Origin: Clostridiales bacterium
Lineage (GTDB): Bacteria; Bacillota; Clostridia; Oscillospirales; CAG-272
Assembly: GCA_004554105.1 (NCBI GenBank)
Contig: SFNW01000115.1
Location: forward strand, 1-5,537
Length of the DNA: 5,537 nucleotides
Direction of reading: 5' to 3'
Below are positions 1 through 5,537 of this stretch, one piece after another. The position numbers and the translations under genes were made by a program. The notes under the pieces are model-generated. The model was given only the letters and a program-made list of their open reading frames with translations. It ran no database searches and was not told the origin of the DNA. The stretch's first letter is position 1. Each line of letters begins with the position of its first letter.

Positions 1-188
1 TTATAACTGATACCGTTTACGGCTTTATTTACGAGTTCGTAGCCGAGTTTTTCATATTCGGCGGCGAGATATTCGGTTGCCTTCCATTCACGGAAGCCGG
101 TTTCCGGGTTTTTCAGCATAAAGTCAAAGGCGGCACGCATACGCGGCATTTCGCCTTCCGCAATTTTTAAAAGCTCGTTGTCTTGCAT
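1..188 (-). CDS. M20-family metallopeptidase/amidohydrolase, N-terminal fragment (cut by left edge)
   Basis: Only the first 62 codons are present; the gene runs off the left edge. The translation starts MQDNELLKIAEGEMPRMRAA and contains KNPETGFREWKATEYLAAEY followed by EKLGYELV. This matches the N-terminal signature of M20 peptidases and amidohydrolases, where an 'x-NPE-x-GF-x-E' segment precedes a helix ending in 'LGYE'. Family members are usually around 400-550 residues, binuclear zinc enzymes that hydrolyse dipeptides, N-acyl amino acids or related amides. None of the metal ligands lie in the visible part, so the substrate cannot be judged. There is no signal peptide, so a cytoplasmic location is likely. 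The ATG at 188 is chosen because it is the first in-frame ATG after the upstream gene's stop and has a weak purine-rich ribosome site in front. It sits 27 bases after the dockerin-peptidase gene on the same strand, which suggests co-transcription. The family call is fairly secure; the specific function is unknown. Confidence 0.8.
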   Translation of the reverse strand, partial: MQDNELLKIAEGEMPRMRAAFDFMLKNPETGFREWKATEYLAAEYEKLGYELVNKAVNGISY

Positions 189-196
189 AACTGTTT

Positions 197-203
197 CTCT
201 TTC
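197..203 (-). promoter_or_regulatory. Weak ribosome binding site for the M20-family gene
   Basis: On the minus strand the bases GAAAGAG lie 8 bases upstream of the ATG at 188. This is a purine-rich but imperfect Shine-Dalgarno match. Spacing is normal and it supports ATG 188 as the start. It lies in the 27-base gap after the upstream stop, where I see no terminator hairpin, so translation from a shared transcript is plausible. Confidence 0.5.
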
Positions 204-215
204 ATTTGATGGATT

Positions 216-3200
216 TCAGATTTGCTTTAAGATGCCGACAATATCCGTAAGCGTGAGTTTGCCGTCACCGTTTATGTCCATGCTTTCTTGGTATGCGCCG
301 TCGTTTAACAGGTGGCGCAGGCTCACCAGTACGTCCAACACGGTTATTTGCCCGTCGCCGTTCGCATCGCCGACAAGGCTGCCGATTGCGTAGGTCTGTT
401 CGCTCGCATCGTCAAACGTCAGTTTAACCGTGTAGTATTCCGCATCTGCCGCAAGCACAAATGCCTGCCCGTCCTCGCTTGCCACCGAGGTATAGGCAAC
501 ACCGTTTACGGTTGCCGAAATCGGCGTTTTTCCATCGGGCAAGTCAAGCGCAAGATAGCTGCCGTTCATGCCGTTCTTTGCGGCAATAAAGTTTTCGGTC
601 GAAGCATACAGCCTGTCGAGCGGAATATAGTCCATCTGCGTGAGCGTCGCATAGGGCGAAAAGTCATTGCAGTCCGGCTCAAAGAGAATTGCAATGATGC
701 CCGCGCGTTCACCGTCTACCGGCACAAGATATGCGCCGCTCTCAAAGGTCACCGCGCTTGCCTGCGGATTTCTGTATGCCGCCGTCACACTGCCGGTATA
801 GTTGTGAAGCTGCATGGTCGTGCCTTGCGCAAGGCTGAGGTAAGCAATGCCCTGTTTGTCAAGCGTTTGCAAAACGAGGTCAATCTGCGCAAGATCCGCC
901 GGGAAAACATACGCAGTCGGGCGACTGCGATAGCGCACAAGATTGCTGAACGGATAGAGATACGTCGGGTTGTCTGCAACACGAACCGTGCCGTCCATGC
1001 CGACGAGCGGATTGTTCCACACATAGGCATTTTTGGTCACGCGCGAACGCTGCTGATTCAGCGCAATCGGCTCTTCGGCATCGTAAATCTGCGCCGAGAC
1101 CGCAAGTGCTTTCCGCGCTTCGCTTACCTGTCTTGCAATCGCGCCGTCCGCTTCGAGTATGACCGAGACAAACGCCTTGAGTCCGCTCATCTGCACGAAA
1201 GTGCGGCGGGCGAAGAAGGTGTTGCCGCCCGCGATGCCCGGTGCTTCCATTATGAAGGAAAATGCGCCGCCGATGCCAAAGTTGTTTGTGCCGTACACGC
1301 CGGACTTGTCCTTCGGATAGTAGTAAGTACGCACACCGATCGTACCGAGTTTGTCAAGAACGTCGGCCGTCATCGTGTCGCCGAAGGTAAACGCTTCGGT
1401 TTTGTCCCCGCGCGCCAACGCCTTGCCGTCAATTTGCGGTGCCGCCGCATTGGCAAAGTACATAATACCGAGGTCATAGACGTCGGTGAGCAAATCACCG
1501 TCGCTGCACACCGGCCCCGTCAGTGCCTCGTGGCAGTCCACCGTCACAGTCGGCATAAAGAGCTGATATGCCTTGGAAACGCCCGCAATTTCCGCCGAGG
1601 ACAACAGCATAAAGTCGCGATTTAAGTTGTCTACGGGATTCGGAACGGGGGTTTCGCGCGTTTGAACGGCAAAGCCCTCGGGATTTTGCCGCGGTATGAC
1701 CAAAACCGCGCCGAGTTTTGTTTCCTCAAGCACACTGCGCCCGTATTCACCGCACATCTCGGAGATAAATGCGAGACTGCCCTCAGTGCCCGTCGGCTCG
1801 TTGCCGTGAATACCGCCCGTCACCATGAGAATGTCACGCGTCTTGTCCGCACTGACAATTTTTGCCGCCTCGGCAAGTGTGACGCCCTCGGGAAGTTTAT
1901 CCGGCGTAAAGAGTGCAAGCGGCACTTGATAGCCGTTTGGCGAGGTTGCAAGGTTGAAAACATAAAGATAGGGGCAATTCTCTGCTTTCTCCGTCAAAAA
2001 ATCAACCAGTTCCGCATTGGTGGTAAAGATATTCGGCGTTGCCGTTCTCGCATTGAAATACGGCGTGTCCGGCGTTGCGTAACCGACAAGGTCGTTTTCG
2101 TCAAAGAATGCGCGCAGCACTTCGTCCGTATGATATGCCGCGGGGGCTGACGCAAACGCCGCGCCCGCCCTGGCAGGAAATCTCATGTCGATTTCGACAG
2201 ATGCGCTTCTGCCGTCAATATAGACCGACTTGCGGTTATAGTCTCCGCCGTCGGCAGAATATACGACCGTGTCTTTATACAACCCGGGCGCAAGGGCATA
2301 GGTTGCCGAGGTCGCTGTTTGACTGACAGGCGTAATGGTCGCGCCCGCCCCCGCCGTGCGATACCGCAGGCGTGACTCGCACCCTTCATTATAAAGCACC
2401 GTGAAGGTGACGGTTTTATACGAGCCGTCAAAATCAATCGAGTAGACATTGCCGCTTCTGTACAGCGATTCATCGCTCTGCGCCGCATAGTTCAGCGCCG
2501 TGCCGTCTGCCACCTCGGCGGCAGTGATATAATCGGCGGGCAACGGCTTGCCGTTTACGGCAAGGGTAAGGTTGCCCGAAAGTGCGCCGACCGTCAAATA
2601 GGCTTCGGGTGCAAGAACAAGCTTACCGCTGCCCGAAAGCGAGGTCAAGGTTGACGGCGCATCAATGGACAGCGTTTTCCCGCTCGGGATCTCGACGGTT
2701 ACGCTATCCCCGTCGAGTGCGCAGTAAACTACACCGGACTTGGCAAGGATATTGCCGCCGAATATACTGCCGTAGACCTCTGCGCCGTCAAGCGTAACCG
2801 TCGCCGTACCGCCGACACTGCCGGTCATACAGCCCGCGTAAACATTGCGTGCGCCGGCAGGGTCACTGCCTGCGCTGAAGTCGTTGACTTTTTCGCGGCA
2901 GAGTCTTCCGCCGAGCAGGTTGATTGTAACATTGCCGCTGACGTCGCCGCTGTACGCACCGCCGACGACATTGCCGGCCGTCTCGCCGCCGAGAATCTGC
3001 ATGGTCGCATTGCCGGTATGCCCAAAGTAGCCGCTGCCGTAAACCGACAGATAGGCAAAGGCATTGTCCTTGACGGTGACCGTGGTGTCGCCGGTCATCG
3101 CGACATTCTTATAGCGACAGCCGCCGAAAACAACTGCGCAGACTGCATAATCGTCCTGTACGGTGATGGAAGTGTTGCCCTCAAAGGTGTATGCGGCGGC

Positions 3201-5453
3201 CGTCGAAGTTGAGCCGATTGAGCCGCCGACGACACCGACCGAACTTGCATTGTAGACAAATTCGCCGTCGCCGCCGAGAATAATCTCCGTATTGCCCTTG
3301 AAGTTGCCGACGAAGTTACCGCCGACAATCGAATTGCGGACGACGCCGCCGGTCACCTTAACAAAGGTATCGCCGACAAAATTACCGTTATAGTTTCCGC
3401 CGTAGATATTGCGGAAGAAGCCGCCCTTGACTTCAATATGGGTATCGCCGGAATAACTGCCGTTATACACGCCGCCGACGACAGACAGATGGTTGCCTGC
3501 CGAGTAGTTCAGGCACACGACGTCCTTTTCAATGACGAGCGCATGCCCGCCCGCAACGAGAAAGACATTGCCCGAAACGGTCTTGTTGAAGGTCATTGCG
3601 GCAAAGGTTGTGTCGCCGCCGAGCGTCAGATTGGCAGAGAGTGTGAGTTTTGCGCCGTTCTCTGCCGTGACCGTCAGCGGTGCGGACTTCGCAAGCGCAG
3701 TCGCCGTTTTCACCTCGGTGTCGGCAGTCAGGATCACCGTGCCGCCGCCCGGCATTTCGGCAACCGCCAGAGCGAGTGTCGCATAGTGATTCTCGGTCCC
3801 GCCGATGCCATCAACATAGACGGTGCGCGGCAAATGGACTTCAATCGGTTGCTGCGAATATGTATTGCCGTTGCGCACGGCCTCATAGCCATCGTCAACA
3901 AGGCAGGTAACTTCTCCCCTGTATTTGCCCGCACTGACGGTTTTGCCGCCGCACAGGTCAAGAATGACGGTTTCCGCGCCGCTGTGCGTGCCTTCATAGT
4001 TCCCCGCCGAAAGTGTGCTCTCAATCGTCACGCCCGATACGGTTACGGTCGATGCGCCGGTAGCAGTGCCGCCATAGTTCGCGCCGTAAATGCACCGAAA
4101 TGTGCCGCTCTTGACAACAAGCTCGGTGTCATAAGCTGTCGTGCCGCTTCCCGCGCCGCCAAACAGCGCAAGCCAGACCGCTCCGCTGCTCTTTGTTGTG
4201 ATAACGGCTTCGCCGATTGTCAGTTTGTGCCCGCAGCTTAGCACATTGCCGAGCGTTGCCGTGCTGTTTAATACAAGGTTGTCAATCACGAGGTCGCCGC
4301 CGAGCGTCAGCGAACGCGCAACCGTGAGAACTTCGTTGCCGGTCACGCCCATGACCGTAATGCTGCCGGTTGCGGCAGCCGTGACCACGCCGGACGACGC
4401 CGTTCCAACCGTCGTGTTACCGCAGAGAAGGATATCGCCGCCGCTCGGCAATGCCTTGGTTGCGCTTGCAAAATCGGTCTGTGCGCCCTTGGTCGCACCC
4501 GTGCCGTCAAGCGCAACAAAGGGAACGCTGTATACCGTGCCGTCGTGTACAACCGTGTAGCCGTCGCGCGTAGCGGTATGGATCGTCTGACCGTTCTCAT
4601 TCGCCACGGTCACCCTGCCGCCGTTTGTCAAATCAACGGTGGCGGGCAAAGACAGTTTCGTGACCGTACCGCCGCACAGATTGATTTGATAAGCAGATAC
4701 CGCGGAGCCGCCCATTTTTATATCGGCAACCGTACCTCCGTAAACATTGTATGTCGTATCCACCGCGGTTGCCTTGGAGGCTGTCAAGCCCCCGGCAATC
4801 AGGGCGCCGCCCAAAATCGTACCGCCACAGAAGTTAATAACCGTCTTGCCGCTGCTGACACCGCTGTTGGAACCGCTGTAAATCGAACGCCATGTGCCGC
4901 CCGAAACGGTAACGGTATTGTCGAATGCAATCGTTTCGGTACCGGTTCCCGCAAAGATAATCGGGTAGCGATTGGTCGATGCGTTTTTCTCGGTCGTCAC
5001 ATCTGCGCCGACAACGAGGTCGTGCCCTGCGCAGTAGATAAAGTCAAGATTGGATGGCGCGCCGTTTTTAATCTTGATGTTTGTAAATGTCGTATCACCG
5101 CCGAGGAAAAGTACGCGGCCGAGCGTAAGTGTCGCGCCGCCCTCGGACGTAATCGTGACATCTTTTGCCGCGAGCACTTCACCGCCCGCTCCCGAATAGG
5201 TGGTGATGTTTGCTTTGACAATGACCGTGCCGCCGTTGTCGACAGCCGCCGTCGCTTCCTTCAAGGTGGCATAGCAATTTGCGTCTGTACCTACTCCGTC
5301 AACATAGACCGTATCAACGGCAAAAGCATATGCCGACCTTGATGGCAGGGACGGGGCACCCGCACTCGGCGAATGTGACGAACTCCTCTCGTTCCTTCGC
5401 GCCGGGCGTATGCCGAGTGACCATAGGATGCTTCGCAACGATTTCGCGGACAC
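216..5453 (-). CDS. Secreted dockerin-bearing M14 zinc carboxypeptidase with three beta-helix-like modules (5' end chimeric)
   Basis: The frame of 1745 codons starts at GTG 5453 and ends in TGA. Residue numbers here count from that GTG. Residues 47-310, 311-541 and 542-1009 are three homologous Gly/Thr/Val-rich modules that look like right-handed beta-helices. Residues 1010-1092 form a beta-rich linker. Residues about 1141-1440 are an M14 peptidase domain with zinc ligands H1216, E1219 and H1308, substrate-binding N1278-R1279 and probable catalytic E1403. Residues 1441-1690 are an accessory region. Residues about 1693-1743 are a type I dockerin. Family knowledge: M14 enzymes remove C-terminal residues from peptides or cleave peptidoglycan stem peptides; dockerins bind cohesins on scaffoldins or surface anchors. 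The protein should therefore be extracellular, but no signal peptide is visible. Residues 1 to about 40 are antisense to an ispE-like sequence and are not believable as protein. The frame stays open from 5453 to the window edge, so it does not itself mark a start. True coding probably begins beyond a junction at 5308-5335. The substrate is unknown. The modules may bind cell surface or glycan, which is inference. Confidence 0.85.
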   Translation of the reverse strand: MSAKSLRSILWSLGIRPARRNERSSSHSPSAGAPSLPSRSAYAFAVDTVYVDGVGTDANCYATLKEATAAVDNGGTVIVKANITTYSGAGGEVLAAKDVTITSEGGATLTLGRVLFLGGDTTFTNIKIKNGAPSNLDFIYCAGHDLVVGADVTTEKNASTNRYPIIFAGTGTETIAFDNTVTVSGGTWRSIYSGSNSGVSSGKTVINFCGGTILGGALIAGGLTASKATAVDTTYNVYGGTVADIKMGGSAVSAYQINLCGGTVTKLSLPATVDLTNGGRVTVANENGQTIHTATRDGYTVVHDGTVYSVPFVALDGTGATKGAQTDFASATKALPSGGDILLCGNTTVGTASSGVVTAAATGSITVMGVTGNEVLTVARSLTLGGDLVIDNLVLNSTATLGNVLSCGHKLTIGEAVITTKSSGAVWLALFGGAGSGTTAYDTELVVKSGTFRCIYGANYGGTATGASTVTVSGVTIESTLSAGNYEGTHSGAETVILDLCGGKTVSAGKYRGEVTCLVDDGYEAVRNGNTYSQQPIEVHLPRTVYVDGIGGTENHYATLALAVAEMPGGGTVILTADTEVKTATALAKSAPLTVTAENGAKLTLSANLTLGGDTTFAAMTFNKTVSGNVFLVAGGHALVIEKDVVCLNYSAGNHLSVVGGVYNGSYSGDTHIEVKGGFFRNIYGGNYNGNFVGDTFVKVTGGVVRNSIVGGNFVGNFKGNTEIILGGDGEFVYNASSVGVVGGSIGSTSTAAAYTFEGNTSITVQDDYAVCAVVFGGCRYKNVAMTGDTTVTVKDNAFAYLSVYGSGYFGHTGNATMQILGGETAGNVVGGAYSGDVSGNVTINLLGGRLCREKVNDFSAGSDPAGARNVYAGCMTGSVGGTATVTLDGAEVYGSIFGGNILAKSGVVYCALDGDSVTVEIPSGKTLSIDAPSTLTSLSGSGKLVLAPEAYLTVGALSGNLTLAVNGKPLPADYITAAEVADGTALNYAAQSDESLYRSGNVYSIDFDGSYKTVTFTVLYNEGCESRLRYRTAGAGATITPVSQTATSATYALAPGLYKDTVVYSADGGDYNRKSVYIDGRSASVEIDMRFPARAGAAFASAPAAYHTDEVLRAFFDENDLVGYATPDTPYFNARTATPNIFTTNAELVDFLTEKAENCPYLYVFNLATSPNGYQVPLALFTPDKLPEGVTLAEAAKIVSADKTRDILMVTGGIHGNEPTGTEGSLAFISEMCGEYGRSVLEETKLGAVLVIPRQNPEGFAVQTRETPVPNPVDNLNRDFMLLSSAEIAGVSKAYQLFMPTVTVDCHEALTGPVCSDGDLLTDVYDLGIMYFANAAAPQIDGKALARGDKTEAFTFGDTMTADVLDKLGTIGVRTYYYPKDKSGVYGTNNFGIGGAFSFIMEAPGIAGGNTFFARRTFVQMSGLKAFVSVILEADGAIARQVSEARKALAVSAQIYDAEEPIALNQQRSRVTKNAYVWNNPLVGMDGTVRVADNPTYLYPFSNLVRYRSRPTAYVFPADLAQIDLVLQTLDKQGIAYLSLAQGTTMQLHNYTGSVTAAYRNPQASAVTFESGAYLVPVDGERAGIIAILFEPDCNDFSPYATLTQMDYIPLDRLYASTENFIAAKNGMNGSYLALDLPDGKTPISATVNGVAYTSVASEDGQAFVLAADAEYYTVKLTFDDASEQTYAIGSLVGDANGDGQITVLDVLVSLRHLLNDGAYQESMDINGDGKLTLTDIVGILKQI
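219..377 (-). other. Type I dockerin domain (C-terminal, two calcium loops)
   Basis: Residues about 1693-1743 of the large protein hold two F-hand calcium loops: DANGDGQITVLD (D1696, N1698, D1700, D1707) and DINGDGKLTLTD (D1726, N1728, D1730, D1737). Each is followed by a short hydrophobic helix. Both loops have the full D-x-N-x-D-G pattern with Asp at position 12, the classic dockerin arrangement. Loop positions 10 and 11, which set cohesin specificity in studied dockerins, are V-L in the first repeat and L-T in the second, so the two faces are not identical. The domain ends two residues from the C-terminus, as usual. It implies non-covalent attachment to a cohesin-bearing partner that is not in this window. 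Confidence 0.93.
1134..2033 (-). other. M14 metallocarboxypeptidase catalytic domain
   Basis: Residues about 1141-1440 of the large protein. The motif GGIHGNEPTGTE gives zinc ligands H1216 (codon 1806-1808) and E1219 (codon 1797-1799). IPRQNPEGF with downstream R1266 and VDNLNRDF matches the 'NP-D/E-G ... LNR-D/N-F' block, with N1278-R1279 as the carboxylate-binding pair. TVDCHEA gives the third zinc ligand H1308. FSFIMEAPG gives E1403 (codon 1245-1247) as the candidate general base. The order and spacing fit an active M14 fold, with about 90 residues between the third ligand and the catalytic Glu. Conservation of all these residues argues that the enzyme is active. Whether it acts on protein or on peptidoglycan cannot be told from the sequence. 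Confidence 0.88.
2178..2426 (-). other. Beta-rich linker domain between beta-helix and peptidase
   Basis: Residues about 1010-1092, from DGSYKTVTFTVLYN to SASVEIDMRF. The stretch alternates hydrophobic and polar residues and includes a segment reading YALAPGLYKDTVVYSADGG, typical of a small Ig-like or carboxypeptidase-regulatory-like beta sandwich. It separates the repeat modules from the catalytic domain. I cannot assign it to a named family by eye. Confidence 0.45.
2427..3830 (-). repeat. Beta-helix module 3 (expanded)
   Basis: Residues 542-1009. It begins RTVYVDGIGGTENHYATLAL, like module 1, and shares LTLGGDTTFAAM and AGGHALVIEKDV with the other modules. It ends at SGNVYSIDF, matching the GTVYS and GNTYS endings of modules 1 and 2. 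It is about twice as long as the other two because its central part contains about eight rather than three Gly-Gly-bounded coils. This points to growth by coil duplication. Confidence 0.75.
2739..3476 (-). repeat. Array of about eight short beta-helix coils
   Basis: Residues 660-905 of the large protein, inside module 3. Units begin with GG or G plus an aromatic/Asn segment and follow a pattern close to GG-N-Y-x-G-x-x-x-G-[DN]-T-x-[IV]-x-[VI]-x-G-G. The clearest units start at residues 660, 685, 711, 807, 831 and 874; those at 743 and 777 are diverged. Core unit length is about 24-26 residues with insertions in some coils. This regular rung length is what a right-handed parallel beta-helix would show. 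Confidence 0.7.
3831..4523 (-). repeat. Beta-helix module 2
   Basis: Residues 311-541. It opens with VALDGTGATKGAQTDFASAT, a diverged form of the YVDG-x-G ... YATL opening of modules 1 and 3. It then shows LTVARSLTLGGDLVIDNLVL, LSCGHKLTIGEAVITT and SGTFRCIYGANYGG, and closes with DDGYEAVRNGNTYS. Each segment aligns in order with its counterpart in modules 1 and 3. It has about three short coils. Confidence 0.72.
4524..5315 (-). repeat. Beta-helix module 1
   Basis: Residues 47-310, the first believable part of the protein. It opens DTVYVDGVGTDANCYATLKE and contains LTLGRVLFLGGDTTFTNIKI, YCAGHDLVVGADVTT and GGTWRSIYSGSNSG, and it ends RDGYTVVHDGTVYS. The opening matches module 3 closely, so a signal peptide would be expected immediately upstream; instead the sequence switches to ispE antisense. 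Confidence 0.72.
5308..5335. other. Chimeric junction between dockerin-peptidase gene and ispE fragment
   Basis: Left of this stretch the minus strand encodes module 1 of the peptidase. Right of it the plus strand encodes the IspE C-terminal part. Inside it both readings look acceptable: minus strand AYAFAVDTVYVDG resembles the end of a signal peptide plus mature start, and plus strand VSTAKAYADLDG resembles IspE. The last plus-frame stop is TAG at 5305-5307. The dual fit suggests the two sequences share a short near-identical stretch here, as expected at a misassembly or microhomology-mediated join. Confidence 0.65.
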
Positions 5454-5537
5454 GGTTCTGCCGCAGTGCCCGAAAGCGACGAAGGCACTGTTGCGGCTCG
5501 GTGAACTCGGCGGCGTCGCACAAATGAGCGGGAGCGG
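5308..5537 (+). pseudogene. ispE: IspE (4-diphosphocytidyl-2-C-methyl-D-erythritol kinase), internal-to-C-terminal fragment, 5' truncated at junction, 3' cut by window end
   Basis: This plus-strand frame, open from 5308 to the end, has no start codon of its own. It translates as VSTAKAYADLDG, then ELLSFLRAGRM, then MLRNDFADTVLPQCPKATKA, then LLRLGELGGVAQMSGSG. The order VST-x-x-AY, x-NDF-x-x-V, P-x-x-x-x-x-L and G-x-x-x-x-MSGSG is the C-terminal signature of IspE, a GHMP kinase of the MEP isoprenoid pathway that phosphorylates CDP-methylerythritol with ATP. The spacing of about 75 residues from VST to MSGSG fits the family. The N-terminal two thirds, including the ATP-binding glycine-rich loop, are absent because the peptidase gene occupies that position on the other strand. 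As it stands it cannot make an active enzyme. A complete ispE probably exists elsewhere in the source genome, or this piece comes from another genome. Confidence 0.78.

Noticed and set aside
312..1625. 437-codon plus-strand open frame opposite the M14 and C-terminal part of the peptidase gene
   Set aside because: Its product is rich in Arg, His, Cys and Val with no recognisable domain, while the minus strand carries a clear peptidase and dockerin. Long antisense frames are expected in coding DNA with this base composition.
3438..4241. 267-codon plus-strand open frame
   Set aside because: It lies entirely opposite the beta-helix modules, and its low-complexity Arg/Ala/Cys-rich product matches no family that I recognise. 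It is a shadow of the minus-strand gene.
3613..4310. 17-base direct repeat tcgccgccgagcgtcag at 3613-3629 and 4294-4310 as a possible mobile or regulatory element
   Set aside because: Both copies encode the shared LTLGGD segment of modules 3 and 2, so the repeat reflects protein module homology rather than a separate DNA element.
4545..5342. 265-codon plus-strand open frame reaching into the ispE junction
   Set aside because: It is in a different frame from the IspE-like reading and lies opposite module 1. Its composition is typical of an antisense shadow.
5330..5453. N-terminal 40 residues of the large protein as a genuine leader or signal sequence
   Set aside because: It has no hydrophobic core, is rich in Arg, Ser and Pro, and lies antisense to a convincing IspE C-terminus. 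The frame is open upstream of the GTG to the window edge, so the start call is arbitrary.

Overview
The window reads as a fragment of a moderately GC-rich Bacillota genome, most likely a gut-type member of the Clostridia (Ruminococcus/Oscillospiraceae-like) and possibly a metagenomic contig. This placement is inferred from the type I dockerin, the style of the large secreted protein and the IspE-like sequence at the right end. No marker gene fixes the taxon.

Almost everything belongs to one minus-strand transcription unit. From right to left, a very large gene (stop codon at 216-218) encodes a secreted, multidomain, dockerin-bearing zinc carboxypeptidase of the M14 type. Its order is three homologous beta-helix-like modules, a small beta-rich linker, an M14 catalytic domain with a recognisable zinc-ligand set, a C-terminal accessory region, and a type I dockerin with two calcium loops. 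Only 27 bases after its stop, a second minus-strand gene starts at 188 and runs off the left edge. It is the N-terminus of an M20-family peptidase/amidohydrolase. Together they suggest an extracellular peptidase tethered to a cohesin-bearing scaffold or surface protein, plus a second amide or peptide hydrolase, likely cytoplasmic, that could process imported products.

The right end is anomalous. From about 5308 to the end, the plus strand encodes a good match to the C-terminal third of IspE (4-diphosphocytidyl-2-C-methyl-D-erythritol kinase), from a VST-A-AY motif to the MSGSG motif. It lies antisense to the apparent N-terminus of the peptidase. That N-terminus (first about 40 residues from the GTG at 5453) has no signal-peptide character and is best explained as reverse translation of ispE. 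The true start of the peptidase gene and the first two thirds of ispE are both missing, so 5308-5335 is a chimeric junction: either an assembly artefact near a contig end or a real rearrangement.

There are no tRNA, rRNA, CRISPR or insertion-sequence features that I can support, and no gene-free stretch longer than 27 bases. Long plus-strand open frames opposite the big gene are shadows.
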